Positions 1-9,590 of a DNA stretch of 34,846 nt are shown here, in pieces; positions within the stretch are counted from its first letter, which is position 1, and the number at the start of each line of letters is the position of its first letter. Source of the stretch: JBDTCO01 sp039923495 (GTDB lineage Bacteria > Myxococcota_A > Polyangia > Palsa-1104); NCBI GenBank assembly GCA_039923495.1, contig JBDTCO010000147.1, positions 1 to 34,846 of the forward strand, read 5' to 3'. The position numbers and the translations under genes are program-made. Below the pieces are notes generated by a model. The model made no database searches, had not been told where the DNA came from, and saw nothing but the letters and a program-made list of their open reading frames with translations.

Positions 1-1600
1 CGGCGAGGCCGGACAGCGAGGTCGGAGAGAAGAGGATCGAGTTGACGTCGGAGCTGGGCTCGGAGCCGCCGAAGAGGAGCGACTGTGAGCTGCCGGAGCC
101 GATCGCGTTACCGCCGTGCCATGCGAAACCGATCGTGCGCGTCTTGTCGACGGAGACCTCGAGGATGACGCACTCGACGAAGACCTGACGGCGAACGACG
201 TCGAGCTTCTTCACGAGATCGCGCAGCGTGATGTAGTCGCGCCCGGTCGCGACCGCGACGAGCGAGTTGGTGGCCTTGTCGGCGGCGATGCGGACGTCAC
301 CCTCGAACAGGATCGTCTTCTGGCCCTGCGTGCTGCCGCTCGAGCTCTGCTGCGGCTGGGGCCGGCCGCCGGGCGCGCTCGACCCGGACGTGCCGCCGCT
401 GCGCGACACGCCGGCGCCGAGCCCCTGGAGCGTGCCGGCGACATCGTCGACGCTCGCGTTGGCGAGGGGGATGACGTGCACCACGTCGCTCGCGGCGTCA
501 CCGCGGACCGAGTTCGCCTGGTCGAGGCGACGCACCATCGAGAAGATGCGCTGGTACGCCTTCTCGGTGCCGACGATGATGAGGAGATTGTTCCGGTCAT
601 CGGGGATGATCTGCGAGATGGCCATATCGGCGCCGAGAGCCGCGCCCTCGACGGCCGTTGCCTGGGCCGGGGAGCCCTTCGGCGAGGCGAGGTTCGGACG
701 CCGTCCGCCGCCTGCCGGTGGCGCGGCGGCACCACGCGCCTGCACCCCGAAGATCTGCTGGAGCGTCGTCGCCATGTCGGTGGCCGACAGCGTGCGGAGC
801 TTGATGACCCAGATGCGCTCGCCGCCCATCGCGACGTCGAGCTGCTGCACGACCTCCTCCATCTTGCGGATGTTCGTCGCGAGGTCGGTGATGACGAGCG
901 TGTTGGTCGGCGCGTAGACGGTGATGTCGCCGTCCTTACCCTTCAGGCGATCGAGCACGCCTTTGACGTCCTCGACGGGCACGTGCTCGAGACGCAGGAG
1001 GCGCGTGACGTACTGATCCTGCGCCGGTGGGTTGTTGTCCTCGGAGTAGATCGGGATCGCGCTCTCGCGGGCGCGCGCCGACTCGATGATCTTGAGCACC
1101 TTGCCCTGCGGCTGGACGGTGAGGCCCATCGACTCGAGCGCCGCGAGAAACATGCGGTACGCCTCGGGCGCCGTCATCGTGTCCGGCGCGAGGATGGTGA
1201 CCTTCGACTGCCGCAGCGTGCCCGGGATGATGAACGGGCGGCACAGCATGGGCGAAATCGCGTTCAGCATGGTCATGAGGTCGACCTCGCCGCGCAGCTC
1301 CCACTTGAACTTCTTGTTGTTGGGGAACTTCTTGCAGTCCTGCACCGCCTCCTTCTCTCCGGGCAGCGTCGGCTCGACCACGGCGATCGCGCCAGGCGTC
1401 GTCGGTGCGGCAGGCGTCGTCGGTGCGGGCGTCGTCGGTGCGACAGGCTTCGCGGCGGGCTGCGTGCCCCCGAAGCGCGGCGGCGGAACCGTGCGCGTCT
1501 GCGCCGTGGCCAGGGTCGGCCAGAGCCAGAGCGCGAGCGCGCACGCAGCGATGTTGCGAGGGACGAAGGTCATCGGGAGCTTTCTGGAGATGCGGGTCAT
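1..1600 (-). CDS. gspD: Type II secretion system secretin GspD (3' end outside window)
   Basis: I read about 533 codons on the minus strand, open to the left edge, so the C-terminal secretin barrel is missing. GspD forms the outer-membrane channel of type II secretion. The ATG at 1598-1600 overlaps the gspC stop (ATGA), which decides the start; a second in-frame ATG lies nine codons later. A hydrophobic signal peptide ends near ALWLWPTLATAQ. A Pro/Thr-rich linker of PTTPA repeats follows, then an N0-like segment (about residues 85-170) and three secretin N-domain repeats with the typical pattern, for example VTRLLRLEHVPVEDVKGVL, ERIWVIKLRTLSATDMATTL and VVHVIPLANASVDDVAGTL. The last visible part, RRQVFVECVILEVSVD, is the entry to the secretin domain. 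A Gly/Ser/Gln-rich loop interrupts the N3-like domain, as in many secretins. Family call is firm. Confidence 0.93.
   Translation of the reverse strand, partial: MTRISRKLPMTFVPRNIAACALALWLWPTLATAQTRTVPPPRFGGTQPAAKPVAPTTPAPTTPAAPTTPGAIAVVEPTLPGEKEAVQDCKKFPNNKKFKWELRGEVDLMTMLNAISPMLCRPFIIPGTLRQSKVTILAPDTMTAPEAYRMFLAALESMGLTVQPQGKVLKIIESARARESAIPIYSEDNNPPAQDQYVTRLLRLEHVPVEDVKGVLDRLKGKDGDITVYAPTNTLVITDLATNIRKMEEVVQQLDVAMGGERIWVIKLRTLSATDMATTLQQIFGVQARGAAAPPAGGGRRPNLASPKGSPAQATAVEGAALGADMAISQIIPDDRNNLLIIVGTEKAYQRIFSMVRRLDQANSVRGDAASDVVHVIPLANASVDDVAGTLQGLGAGVSRSGGTSGSSAPGGRPQPQQSSSGSTQGQKTILFEGDVRIAADKATNSLVAVATGRDYITLRDLVKKLDVVRRQVFVECVILEVSVDKTRTIGFAWHGGNAIGSGSSQSLLFGGSEPSSDVNSILFSPTSLSGLA
1393..1443. 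repeat. Tandem short repeat encoding the PTTPA linker of GspD
   Basis: Two identical 18-bp units (1393-1410 and 1411-1428, each beginning CAGGCGTCGTCGGTGCGG) are followed by a 15-bp partial unit. In the gspD reading frame they encode Pro-Thr-Thr-Pro-Ala type repeats in the linker after the signal peptide. Such a tract can change length by slippage without a frameshift when units are 15 or 18 bp. Confidence 0.8.
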
Positions 1601-2523
1601 TTGATCGTGTAGTCCATGTTGACGGTCTCGCCTCGACGCTCGACCTGCAGCGATAGGTGGCTGGCCGACCGAAGCTTGGTGTAGAGCCCGAGCGCCTGGT
1701 CGGGCGTCGCCATCTCGTTGCCGTTGATCTGCTTCAACGTGTCGCCGTTCTGCATGCCGAGCTTGCCGAACAGCGAGTTGGGACGGATCGCGTAGACCTT
1801 GAAGCCGTTCGGCTTGCCGTCGCGCACCGACGGAACGAAGCGCGCCATCGATGCGAGCGCGGCGGTGTTGGCGAGCGCCCTGTCGACGAGCGCGCGCTCG
1901 ATCGTGCAGTTGGTGCCGTTGCACTGGATCGACTTGTCGATGTCGCCGAGCTCGCCGGGCGGACTCGGAGCCGACACGACGGCAGCGGCGGCCGGCGCGG
2001 CCTTCTGGTCGGCGTCGAGGTCGAGGTACTCGGTCTTGCCATCGTTGTCGAGGTACACGCGACGCGGCAGGACGCTCTTCACCACCGCGTTCGTCGCGAA
2101 GATCTTCTTGCCGCGGTTGAACATCTCCGCATCGAGGTGCTTCGTCGACAGGTCGCGCAACACGGCCATCGACCACGCGTCGTCGTCGGCCACGATCATC
2201 GTCGAGACGAGCTCGAGCTGAAGCGTGGTCTTCTGCGGCTCGTTCGAGGACGGCGTGCCGCTCTTGTCGCTCGACTCCTTCGCAATGACGACCGTGCAGC
2301 TCGAGCAGAACGGGTCGCGCTTCACGAGCGCCTCGACGTCGCGCGTGTGCGGCTTCGGCACGCCATTCATGGACGGACGACGCGTGGTGGGGGCACGGCC
2401 GTCGTCCCCGTTGAGGTACGCCCCTTCGAACTGGTGCGAGGCCGCGCGACCCACGAGGGCAGCACACAGACCGATGACGGTCAGGTTCACTACCCAGAAA
2501 TAGCGGCGCAGCAGGAGGTCCAT
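1597..2523 (-). CDS. gspC: Type II secretion inner-membrane protein GspC with PDZ domain
   Basis: The 308-residue protein has one N-terminal membrane helix (about residues 9-27, YFWVVNLTVIGLCAALVG), a periplasmic HR-like region around residues 60-170 and a C-terminal PDZ-like domain (about 225-305, containing FKVYAIRPNSLFGKLGMQNGDTLKQING). GspC links the inner-membrane platform to the secretin, and its HR domain contacts the GspD N0 domain. Two Cys pairs, C73/C76 (CSSC) and C201/C206, lie in the periplasmic part and could form disulfides; this is inference. The stop overlaps the gspD ATG, so the two partners are translationally coupled. The start ATG at 2521-2523 gives a normal short cytoplasmic stub before the helix. 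Confidence 0.9.
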   Translation of the reverse strand: MDLLLRRYFWVVNLTVIGLCAALVGRAASHQFEGAYLNGDDGRAPTTRRPSMNGVPKPHTRDVEALVKRDPFCSSCTVVIAKESSDKSGTPSSNEPQKTTLQLELVSTMIVADDDAWSMAVLRDLSTKHLDAEMFNRGKKIFATNAVVKSVLPRRVYLDNDGKTEYLDLDADQKAAPAAAAVVSAPSPPGELGDIDKSIQCNGTNCTIERALVDRALANTAALASMARFVPSVRDGKPNGFKVYAIRPNSLFGKLGMQNGDTLKQINGNEMATPDQALGLYTKLRSASHLSLQVERRGETVNMDYTIK

Positions 2524-2593
2524 GAGGGCCTACGTGGCTACAGCAACGCCGGTGCCAGCGCCAGTCTTACAAAGCGACGAGGTATCGAATAGT

Positions 2594-2623
2594 TGGCAGC
2601 GAAATTCGCAAACTCTGCTGCCA
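2594..2623. promoter_or_regulatory. Nested inverted repeats between the response regulator and gspC
   Basis: Arms TGGCAGC (2594-2600) and GCTGCCA (2617-2623) are perfectly complementary across a 16-nt spacer. A second small palindrome, GCGAA-A-TTCGC (2599-2609), sits inside. The element lies 5 bp past the response-regulator stop and about 70 bp before the gspC start, so it could be a terminator-like hairpin (no T-tract is seen) or an operator for gspC. Function is inference. Confidence 0.35.
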
Positions 2624-2628
2624 CTTTG

Positions 2629-4035
<1,407 letters not shown>

Positions 4036-4136
4036 TGTGGACCTTTCAGCAAGCGCGGGACCACGCTCGATGGAACAATGATTCGACTACTTATGCGATC
4101 GACAACGCCCGAAGCGCGTCACATTGGCAGGACGCA

Positions 4137-4169
4137 GTGACAGTTTGTCACGCGTTGACGAAATGACAA
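4137..4169. promoter_or_regulatory. Pair of palindromes upstream of the response regulator (candidate activator/operator sites)
   Basis: GTGACA-GTT-TGTCAC (4137-4151) is a perfect 6-bp inverted repeat. A second, near-perfect one, TTGAC-GAAAT-GACAA (4155-4169), is centred 18 bp away. They lie in the 135-bp gap between the kinase stop and the regulator start. The 8-mer TTTGTCAC recurs at 2625-2632, at the far end of the regulator gene next to gspC. Paired dyads are typical of enhancer-binding regulators, so autoregulation is plausible but unproven. Confidence 0.4.
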
Positions 4170-4170
4170 C

Positions 4171-6855
4171 TCAGGCCGGCGCGAGCGGGATCGTGACCGT
4201 GAAGCGGGTGCCACGGCCAGGGCCGCTGTCCACGTCGATGCGACCGCCGTGACGCTCGACGATCCCGTGCACGATCGACAGGCCGAGGCCGGCGCCCTTG
4301 CCGACGTCCTTCGTCGTGAAGAACGGATCGAAGATGCGCGGCAACACCTCGGCGGGGATGCCGGGGCCGTCGTCATGGATCGCGACCACGACGCTATCGG
4401 CGGTGCGCGTCGTCGTGATGTCGATGGTGCCCTCGCCCTTGCCCTCGTCGATCGCCTGCGCCGCATTGGACAGCAGGTTCATGAACACCTGGTTGAGCGG
4501 GCCGGCGTGCGCGCGGATGCGACCGACACCCCCATACTTGCGCTCGACGGTGATGCCGTGCCGCAGCTGGTGACGCAGCAGATCGAGGGAGTCGTCGAGC
4601 GCGCGCTCGAGGTCGACGTCGGTCTGCCGATCGTCGTCGCCGCGCGAGTAATTGTGCAGCGCCTGCACGATCTCCTTCGTGCGGTTCGCACCGCGCTGGA
4701 TGACGCGGATCATGTCGCCGATCTCGCCGAGCGCGACCTGCGCGGCCGGCGAGCCCGGTGATGCCGTGACCTCGGCGATGGCCTCCTCGAGCGGGCCCGC
4801 CGTGTTCACGACAGCGTTCACCGGGTTGTTGATCTCGTGCGCGATGCCCGCGACGAGGCGACCCATCGACGCCAGCTTTTCCGCGCGGACGAGCTCGTCC
4901 TGTGCACGACGTAGCTGCTCGAGCGCCTCCGCGAGCTCCGCGTTGCGGCGCTCGAGCTCGGCGGTGCGCCGCGTGACCTCCGCCTCGAGCGAGAGGTTGA
5001 TCTCCGTCGACGAGCGCAGTCGCTCGGAGAGCGCGCGCCGCATCTCCTCGAACGAGTAGATGAGCCGGCCCACCTCGTCGGCCTCGGCCGAGATGGAGCT
5101 GACGGGCCGCAGCAGATCGCCCTTGGACATCGCCTCGGCGCGGCGCTCGAGGTCGCGGATCGGCCGCGTGAGATCGGCCGCGAGCAGGAACACGATGCCG
5201 ATCGACGCGCCGAGGAGCGCGATGAAGAAAATGATGAGCACGCGCAGCTGCGGGACGGTCGATGGACCGCGGCTTCGATAGCCCGGCAGGCACAGCGCGA
5301 TGGTGCCAATCGAGCGCGTCGTGCCGTCGGCGAGCGGGATGACGAGGCGAGCGTACGCGCCCGTGAGCTGCTGGCCGGTCAGCTCCATCGTGCCGTGATC
5401 GAGGCGACGCAGCGCCGCGATGGTCGGCCCCGGCATGTCCGGCGGACGACGCGCGGTGCCCGCGACGGCGATGGGCGCGCGCAGTGGATCGGTGGGCACG
5501 AAGTACACGACGACCTGATCTCGAATGGAGCCGCTCGGTGCGGCCTCGCGCGCGAGCGCACCGAGGCGATCGATGAGCATCGACTCGTCGAACGCGCGAC
5601 CGGCCTTCTCGAGCATGCGCGCACGATCCCGGAGATCGAGCAGCGCCGCGTCGAGCCTGAGCTCCGCCTCGCGCTGGATGAAGTCGGTGGCCAGCGTCTT
5701 GAACTGCATGAACGACCAGAAGAGACCGAGCACACCGACGAACAGGTTCACCGCGCCGAAGCCGACGAGCATCTTGCCGCGCAAGGACAGCGGCGTGCGC
5801 ACGGTGTCGGGCGCGGGGCGATGCCGCGCGGACAGGTGCTGAAGGAACGGCCGCATCGTCTGGCGATGCCAGAGCGCCTCGTACACCGCCGCTCCGATGG
5901 TGACCGCGAGCGCATCGCCGGCGAGCAGCGCGGAGTTCTCGACGTCGACCGCGAAGAACAGGACGGATTGCACGGCGAGCAGCACGAGCCCGACCGTACC
6001 AACGCCGGCCTTCACGAGCGCGAGGCGATACGGCAACGACTGTGCGGTGCGGAAGGCGCGCGGCGCACGCGGATCCTCACGGCGCGGGTGCAACGACGTA
6101 TCTATCGACAGCGCCGAGTCGAGGTAGTCGTCGATGGGCGCCGTGAAGCGCTTCGAGAACGCGGTCCAGACGAGCGCGATGAGCAGCAGCACGAGCGGGT
6201 AGTACGTCTGCAACCCGAGGTACTGCTCGAGGTTGATCGGGATGAAGAACGCAGTGAACGCCGCGACGCTCGCGATGGCGACCGCGCTCGTGAGGAACGC
6301 CGCGAGGAACAGGCGCTCGTGATAGCGGTCCGCGAAGCGGCGCAGCGGCTCGAGATCGGGCAGCGTGGCCTCGCGCCAGGGCTCGACGAGGCGCGCATAC
6401 AGCAGGAGCCGGAACAGCCCCACGAGGAACGCGTGCAGGGACGCGATGACGAACAGCGTCGCGATGCGCTCGCGCGGCAGACGCCCCTGCGAGTGCATGA
6501 CGATGCCGGCCACCAGCGCCGCGACCGGCCAGAGCACAGCGCGGAGCACGAACGCCTTGTGCGGCAGCTCGAGGAGCGCGCGCCGGCAGCGCTCGCGCTC
6601 GTCATCGGTGAGCACCTGCGCTGCGCCACGCTTCTGCAAGGCGCTCGCGATGGGGCGCGTCCACTGCAGCACCGCGATGCGCGTGATGATGCCGAGCAGC
6701 ACGGCCACCGCGACGCCACCGAGGATGACCTGGCCACGCGCGAACGACGAGATCGCGAAAGACGCCGGCCCCGCGATGAGGCCGACCTCGAGGGTCGACA
6801 GGAGCAGCTCGGGGAGGATGAAGCGACGCCCGAGCGAGAACGAGGACAGGGCCAT
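4171..6855 (-). CDS. Multi-pass membrane sensor histidine kinase, HAMP-HisKA-HATPase (NtrB-like)
   Basis: I chose the ATG at 6853-6855 (894 residues, MALSSFSLGRR...) because the next helix begins at once; no clear Shine-Dalgarno sequence supports it, and an ATG 25 codons upstream is possible. The N-terminal half holds about eight hydrophobic helices, then a soluble sensor segment, then a further helix (VLIIFFIALLGASIGIVFLL) leading into a HAMP domain (LTRPIRDLERRAEAMSKGD) and a coiled coil. The HisKA box ASMGRLVAGIAHEINNP places the phosphorylated His near residue 673. The ATPase shows DDGPGIP (G1) and GAGLGLSIVHGIVERHGG (G2). It most likely phosphorylates the sigma-54 regulator encoded 135 bp downstream. 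The signal sensed cannot be read from sequence. Confidence 0.9.
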   Translation of the reverse strand: MALSSFSLGRRFILPELLLSTLEVGLIAGPASFAISSFARGQVILGGVAVAVLLGIITRIAVLQWTRPIASALQKRGAAQVLTDDERERCRRALLELPHKAFVLRAVLWPVAALVAGIVMHSQGRLPRERIATLFVIASLHAFLVGLFRLLLYARLVEPWREATLPDLEPLRRFADRYHERLFLAAFLTSAVAIASVAAFTAFFIPINLEQYLGLQTYYPLVLLLIALVWTAFSKRFTAPIDDYLDSALSIDTSLHPRREDPRAPRAFRTAQSLPYRLALVKAGVGTVGLVLLAVQSVLFFAVDVENSALLAGDALAVTIGAAVYEALWHRQTMRPFLQHLSARHRPAPDTVRTPLSLRGKMLVGFGAVNLFVGVLGLFWSFMQFKTLATDFIQREAELRLDAALLDLRDRARMLEKAGRAFDESMLIDRLGALAREAAPSGSIRDQVVVYFVPTDPLRAPIAVAGTARRPPDMPGPTIAALRRLDHGTMELTGQQLTGAYARLVIPLADGTTRSIGTIALCLPGYRSRGPSTVPQLRVLIIFFIALLGASIGIVFLLAADLTRPIRDLERRAEAMSKGDLLRPVSSISAEADEVGRLIYSFEEMRRALSERLRSSTEINLSLEAEVTRRTAELERRNAELAEALEQLRRAQDELVRAEKLASMGRLVAGIAHEINNPVNAVVNTAGPLEEAIAEVTASPGSPAAQVALGEIGDMIRVIQRGANRTKEIVQALHNYSRGDDDRQTDVDLERALDDSLDLLRHQLRHGITVERKYGGVGRIRAHAGPLNQVFMNLLSNAAQAIDEGKGEGTIDITTTRTADSVVVAIHDDGPGIPAEVLPRIFDPFFTTKDVGKGAGLGLSIVHGIVERHGGRIDVDSGPGRGTRFTVTIPLAPA

Positions 6856-7036
6856 GCGCGTGCGCAGCGTAGCGCACCCGCGCCGGCTGCGGGTACGACC
6901 GTGCCCGACGCGGGTGCGACTGCGAACCACGGCGTCACATCACGACGGTCGCCACAGCGTCGCCAGGAGCCCGTCGTCTCCGTTCGCGACTCGCTCCCTC
7001 GAGATCCTGGCATCGCGGTTGCTGTAGCTCTGCTCG

Positions 7037-7963
7037 ATGACCCGCACCGTCGCACGTAAGCATTCAAGATCACCCGAGCGCGCCCTGATCCGGTGGGGCC
7101 TCTCGACCTGTTTCGCGCTCGCCGCCGTCGGGCCCGTGGTCGCCAGCGCTGAGCCTGCGGCGCCGCGGCTACCGCGCGTGCATGTCCTCCGCCCCCAGCT
7201 ATTCTCGCGCCTCTCGCCGGAGGCCAAAGGCAACGCCTCGAGCCTCGTCCTCTACAAGGGCGGCAAGAACGTTGGCAGCGGCGTCATCATCGGCGGCTAT
7301 CTCGATGCGCGCGGTGCGACACGCGCCCTCGTGCTCACCAACCATCACGTGGTTCGCGACAACCATGACGACGGCACCTGGCTCGGCTTCGCCGACGGCT
7401 CGCGCGCAGGCGGGAGCCGCATCCTCACGCACAGCGCGGGGCTCGACTATGCGCTCCTCGACGTCGAGGTCCCCAGTGGTGCGCAGATCTCCGTGGCGAG
7501 AACCTCGCGCAGTCTGCCCGCGCAGGGCACGCACACGTACACCATCGGCGCGGCGACCTCGATGGTTCAGTACCCGCTAGAAGGATTCGTGGCCGGCGGG
7601 CTGCGGCTCCGCAAGGAGATCGCCGACGGCATCGCCAGCCAGACCGATGGCACGCGCGCGACCATCAGCAGCGGCCAGGTGCGCTCGGCGCAGCCTTATG
7701 CTTTTCGCTTCAGCGACGGAAAGCGCGCCCTCAGCATCTGGGGCGATTCCGCGAGCGCAGCGGGATCGAGCGGCGGCCCGGTCTTCGACGCCAAGACAAA
7801 CGAGCTCACTGCGATCCATATCGGCGGGGAGCGCGATGCACAGAAGAGCACCACGCGCATGAGCCCCACGGCGCTCATCCTGCGTGACCTCCAGAAGAAG
7901 GTCGATCGCAACCAGCTCACCGGCGACGACAAGCTCGTGGTCGAGAGCCTGCTCCAGCGCTAG
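7037..7963 (+). CDS. Secreted trypsin-like serine protease (S1/V8 fold)
   Basis: The 308-residue protein begins with an Arg-rich n-region and hydrophobic core ending in VASA, consistent with export through a signal peptide (residues about 1-38). A complete catalytic triad is visible: H104 in TNHHVV, D137 in AGLDYALLDVE and S245 in GSSGGPVF. The domain fills the rest of the chain; no PDZ or anchor is present, so it is likely periplasmic or secreted. It is divergent from the histidine kinase with 181 bp between them. A type II secretion gene cluster nearby could export it, but that is inference. The substrate is unknown. Initiation at ATG 7037 lacks a strong ribosome-binding site. Confidence 0.88.
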   Translation: MTRTVARKHSRSPERALIRWGLSTCFALAAVGPVVASAEPAAPRLPRVHVLRPQLFSRLSPEAKGNASSLVLYKGGKNVGSGVIIGGYLDARGATRALVLTNHHVVRDNHDDGTWLGFADGSRAGGSRILTHSAGLDYALLDVEVPSGAQISVARTSRSLPAQGTHTYTIGAATSMVQYPLEGFVAGGLRLRKEIADGIASQTDGTRATISSGQVRSAQPYAFRFSDGKRALSIWGDSASAAGSSGGPVFDAKTNELTAIHIGGERDAQKSTTRMSPTALILRDLQKKVDRNQLTGDDKLVVESLLQR

Positions 7964-8011
7964 ACGGCTGCGCACGCTCGTTGCCCGCGTTCACGCGCTG
8001 CGACGCGACCT

Positions 8012-8040
8012 CGAGGTGGACACGAGCAGCTCCACCCTCG
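8012..8040 (+). terminator. Possible hairpin after the protease gene
   Basis: CGAGGTGGA (8012-8020) can pair with TCCACCCTCG (8031-8040) with a one-base bulge and a 10-nt loop, 48 bp past the protease stop. No T-run follows, so intrinsic termination is only suggested. Nothing else is recognised in the 209-bp gap 7964-8172. Confidence 0.25.
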
Positions 8041-8172
8041 GTGTTCCTAAGATCGCACACGTCCTAGCGAGCGAGTCCGTCATCACCTCCGACCATCGAG
8101 CCGAGCCGCTCCACGCGACGGCCGACGCGGTGCTGCTGTGATGGCGTTCACACAGACCGCTACAATCGACTG

Positions 8173-8970
8173 ATGGCCGATGCCGCGCTGCCTCTCGAAC
8201 CCTGCGCGCAGTGCCACGGCCGCAGCTTCATACGCGTGCTCGGGCTGCGCGAGCGCGCTGCGGGACGCTGGCTGCGGATCATTCCAGACCTCCAGGACCA
8301 TCGACATGCCGTGGGCCGCGTGGCCGTTGGTGCGATCGATGGGCAACCGGTCGGCTGGTATGAGGTACTGCTCTGTCGGGGCTGCGGCGTCACGTCGTGG
8401 ACGGCGCGCGATGCGGAACGCGTGACCGCGGCTCCGCTTGACCGCACCACGGAGCGCTGCGCGTCGTGTCGGGCGGACACGTTGCACGCACACGTCGAGC
8501 CCGTCGAGCTGGCGTGCGGCGTTCGTGGCACTCCCGGCGGGGTCCGTGCGGGCGCCCCAATCGCCGATGGCATCTCGGCAGCGATGCGTGTTTTGATCTG
8601 CGGCGTCTGCAGCACGACGCGCTGGCGCGTGATGGACCTCGACCGCGCCAAGCCGGGCTACTGGAACCACCTGCACGACGCGCCCGGCGACTGCGCGCAC
8701 TGCGACAGCACGAGCGGCGCGAGGCTGGAGCCCGTGCGCGAGCCGTGCGCCGGGATGGTGCTCTTCCGCCCCAAGCTGCCCATCGCGCTGAAGAAGGGGA
8801 TCGTGGCCGACGTCGATGCTCGCGGCCACTTCCGGATCAGAGTGTGTCGTGGGTGCGGCGAGACGACCTGGACCGGCCTCGACCTGAAGACCGTGAAGAA
8901 CGACGCTGCCGCCGACGTGTCGATCGTCAGCGCCGGGGCGCAGTCGGCGACCGACGGCCCGTACCGCTGA
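8173..8970 (+). CDS. Hypothetical protein with three tandem paired-CxxC (zinc-ribbon-like) units
   Basis: I do not recognise the family. The 265-residue soluble protein contains six CxxC pairs: C11/C14, C68/C71, C96/C99, C143/C146, C174/C177 and C225/C228. They group into three units of about 80 residues, each with a first CxxC, a 45-60 residue beta-rich insert, a second CxxC, and then a [ST]xW[TR]xxD motif (SWTARD, RWRVMDLD, TWTGLDLK). This is the layout of three zinc ribbons whose knuckles are separated by an insert, so three bound metal ions are likely. No signal peptide or catalytic motif is seen. It converges on the BMC operon, with only 2 bp between the stops. A cytoplasmic metal-binding or adaptor role is as far as I can go. 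Confidence 0.75.
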   Translation: MADAALPLEPCAQCHGRSFIRVLGLRERAAGRWLRIIPDLQDHRHAVGRVAVGAIDGQPVGWYEVLLCRGCGVTSWTARDAERVTAAPLDRTTERCASCRADTLHAHVEPVELACGVRGTPGGVRAGAPIADGISAAMRVLICGVCSTTRWRVMDLDRAKPGYWNHLHDAPGDCAHCDSTSGARLEPVREPCAGMVLFRPKLPIALKKGIVADVDARGHFRIRVCRGCGETTWTGLDLKTVKNDAAADVSIVSAGAQSATDGPYR

Positions 8971-8972
8971 CG

Positions 8973-9590
8973 CTACGCGCCGCGCTGCAGCTCGGCGATG
9001 AGCTCTTCGTGCGGACGCGCGATGAGCTCCTTGGTGACGAGCAGTCCCGCCGGCACGAGCGCCTCGGCCGCGAGGAGGCCGGCTTCCACATCCCCCTGCG
9101 TGCCCTGAAGCGCGTAGTACGCCTTGCCGCCGATGCCGTCGGCGAGACGGAGCGCGACGAGGCGAACGTCGGCGGCCTTGCAGGCTGCGTCAGCCGACAC
9201 GAGCGCGGCTGCGACGCTCAACGTCTCGACGAGGCCGAGCGCGTGATCGTCGAGCGGCGCGAACGTTCCGCGCAGCGCCTCGATGAGCTGGGGGTCGACC
9301 TGCGCGAGCTCGAGCTTGTCGACGAACATCTCCGCGGCGACCTCGGAACCCGCGGCCATCGCTTCGCTGACGTCGGCGACACCACCGACGACGAGCGTGA
9401 GGTGCTTGCCCGGCGACACGGTGCGCGCGAGCACGAGCTCGATGGGCGCTCGCTTGCACATCGCGTCCGCGACGACGTGGCCGCGCGCGATCGACGACAC
9501 CTCGATGAGCCCGAGCGCGTCACCACCGATGCGTGCATCGGCGCCGACACGCGCGCCCTCGGCGGTCCTGCGTAGGAGCGGGCCGATCAC
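8973..9590 (-). CDS. Tandem-domain BMC shell protein (BMC-T), last gene of the microcompartment operon
   Basis: The 205-residue protein has two BMC domains: residues about 22-95 (DALGLIEVSSIARGHVVADA) and 115-185 (HALGLVETLSVAAALVSADA), each with the family's LGLIE/LGLVE opening strand. A trimer of such proteins forms a pseudohexameric shell tile. The GTG start (9588-9590) overlaps the cyclase stop (GTGA), so the two are translationally coupled. Each half has a Cys at the same place (DAMCKRA, DAACKAA) where a hydrophobic residue is usual; these sit in a helix, not at the pore, so an iron-sulfur pore like that of PduT is not indicated. It is distinct from the CsoS1D-like BMC-T at the other end of the operon. 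Confidence 0.88.
   Translation of the reverse strand: MIGPLLRRTAEGARVGADARIGGDALGLIEVSSIARGHVVADAMCKRAPIELVLARTVSPGKHLTLVVGGVADVSEAMAAGSEVAAEMFVDKLELAQVDPQLIEALRGTFAPLDDHALGLVETLSVAAALVSADAACKAADVRLVALRLADGIGGKAYYALQGTQGDVEAGLLAAEALVPAGLLVTKELIARPHEELIAELQRGA

Noticed and set aside
116..1612. Long plus-strand open frame (498 codons) opposite gspD
   Set aside because: It is the antisense of a clear secretin with low-complexity Arg/Asp/Leu-rich translation and no recognisable domain; typical of GC-rich shadows.
4048..4063. Sigma-54 promoter-like TGGTCC-N5-TTGCT on the minus strand with correct GG-N10-GC spacing
   Set aside because: Transcription would begin about 3 nt before the regulator ATG, inside its ribosome-binding site, so it is unlikely to serve this gene.
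5395..7059. 554-codon plus-strand frame opposite the histidine kinase
   Set aside because: Composition is Glu/Arg/His-rich with no motif, and the minus strand encodes an intact kinase.
8973..9590. Possible iron-sulfur pore in the second BMC-T, as in PduT
   Set aside because: The two Cys residues lie in equivalent helices (DAMCK, DAACK), not in the pore loops, so they do not match the PduT cluster site.
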